Assembly (NCBI GenBank): GCA_036785325.1
Contig: JAXIVH010000325.1
Span: 12,501 to 76,500 of the forward strand
DNA from: Urophycis tenuis
Taxonomy: Eukaryota > Chordata > Actinopteri > Gadiformes > Phycidae
DNA: 64,000 nucleotides
Reading direction: 5' to 3'
Both the position numbers and the translations under genes were made by a program. Below the pieces are notes generated by a model that saw only the letters and a program-made list of their open reading frames with translations, was not told the origin of the DNA and did no database searches. Positions 63,301 to 64,000 of the stretch are shown one piece after another. Each line of letters opens with the position of its first letter. Within the stretch, counting starts at the first letter, position 1.

Positions 63301-64000
63301 CTCAACTTAACCTCAATATAACATTGTTCCTCAGACCTAACCAAAACCCTCACCCCAACCCTAACCTCAATACAATAATTAATTTAATTGCAATATAACA
63401 TTGTTTTTTTAGGCCTAACCTTAATCTCAGCCTAACATCATAATCCAATTTGACCTAACCTTAACCCAATTTATTCTAATCCTAACCCTAACCCTAACCA
63501 TAACCCTATTTGTTCTAACCCTAACCCTAACCCTAACCATAACCTAATTTAATCTTACCCTAACCCTAAACCCTAACCATAACCCTATTTGTTCTAACCC
63601 TAACCCTAACCCTAATCCTAAACATAACCTAATTTAATCTTACCCTAACCCTAAACCCTAATCATAACCCAATTTGATCCAACCCTAACCCTAATCCTAA
63701 CCATAATCAACATTCATTTTCAAAAACCTCAATTTAACCTCAATATAACATTGTTCCTCAGACCTAACCATAACCTACCTCAACAGTGACCTCTGACCTC
63801 TATTGGAACTGCTTTGGATGACCCTGACCTGGACCCTAATCAACATCATAATTTACAATTCAAGTTTAGATCCAGGATATTTTGGGTGTAGGTGAGTATT
63901 GCAAGTATCAATAAAAATAAATATATATGGATGTAATGTTTGGAATTTGATTGCGTGGGGCTTGGACCATGATGTCATTTACTGACTGCTGGCCAATGAC
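63301..64000 (+). mobile_element. Family B PLE, unit 7 (cut by window edge)
   Basis: Only the telomere-like 5' UTR and most of the CRE-like inverted repeat (from 63966) are inside the window, so the array extends further right. Confidence 0.9.

Larger units (their letters stand above)
26851..64000 (+). repeat. Head-to-tail array of 6,075-bp family B PLE units (six complete plus one partial)
   Basis: Corresponding sites repeat at exactly 6,075 bp (for example ORF1 starts at 28211, 34286, 40361, 46436, 52511 and 58586). Encoded proteins are identical in units 2-6. Unit 1 shows two C-to-T differences (27722, 29709). The array continues past the window edge. The phase was set at 26851, where telomere repeat changes to unit sequence. 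Confidence 0.97.

Noticed and set aside
26851..64000. LTR retrotransposon or LINE array
   Set aside because: RT motifs, the C-terminal CxxC/GIY-YIG and hammerheads are PLE hallmarks. No integrase, protease, RNase H or AP endonuclease was seen.

Overview
The window is the left end of a eukaryotic chromosome. It opens with about 8.3 kb of (AACCCT)n, the C-rich strand of a TTAGGG telomere. The rest is subtelomere: degenerate telomere-like repeats, minisatellites, and Penelope-like retrotransposons (PLEs) whose reverse transcriptases end in a GIY-YIG domain. TTAGGG telomeres, GIY-YIG PLEs of this type and a hAT-Charlie-like MITE suggest a vertebrate (fish- or amphibian-like), but the sequence does not fix the species. 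No host gene was recognised. Layout: 1-8270 terminal telomere; 8271-8610 variant telomere repeats; 8390-13235 one intact two-ORF PLE (family A) with promoter and hammerhead ribozyme; 13236-14774 degenerate telomeric DNA holding a 226-bp hAT-like MITE; 14554-15543 a second family A copy cut off inside ORF1 and fused to interstitial telomere repeats (15544-16667); 16668-17149 a 5'-truncated PLE C-terminus (family C), then a 55-nt A run; 17460-18490 a CT-rich microsatellite; 18471-18940 a duplicated hairpin module; 18960-22560 diverged TAACC-type repeats; 22600-25550 minisatellites and AT-rich DNA without recognisable genes; 25980-26450 a solo PLE 5' region (family D) with its own hammerhead, between telomeric blocks; 26851-64000 six complete head-to-tail units and part of a seventh of a 6,075-bp PLE (family B). 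How the genes work together: each complete element encodes ORF1 (basic N-terminus, helical middle domain, C-terminal SGNH/GDSL-hydrolase-like domain) and ORF2 (PLE reverse transcriptase plus CxxC/GIY-YIG). ORF2 lies in the -1 frame. Both families have an in-frame slippery heptamer (UUUAAAC in A, GUUAAAC in B) exactly 12 nt before the ORF1 stop, so ORF2 is probably made by -1 ribosomal frameshifting. Family A has a well-formed H-type pseudoknot candidate 7 nt downstream. Family B ORF2 has no AUG before its catalytic core. Main hypothesis: family B keeps its reverse-transcriptase motifs but has lost the catalytic Arg and Glu of GIY-YIG and the His of the SGNH domain. All elements point the same way, 5' end toward the telomere, and their UTRs carry CCCTAA-like repeats. 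This is what retrotransposition primed from the G-rich telomeric 3' end would give, as proposed for endonuclease-deficient PLEs in other eukaryotes. Tandem duplication of one degenerate copy is the main alternative for the family B array.
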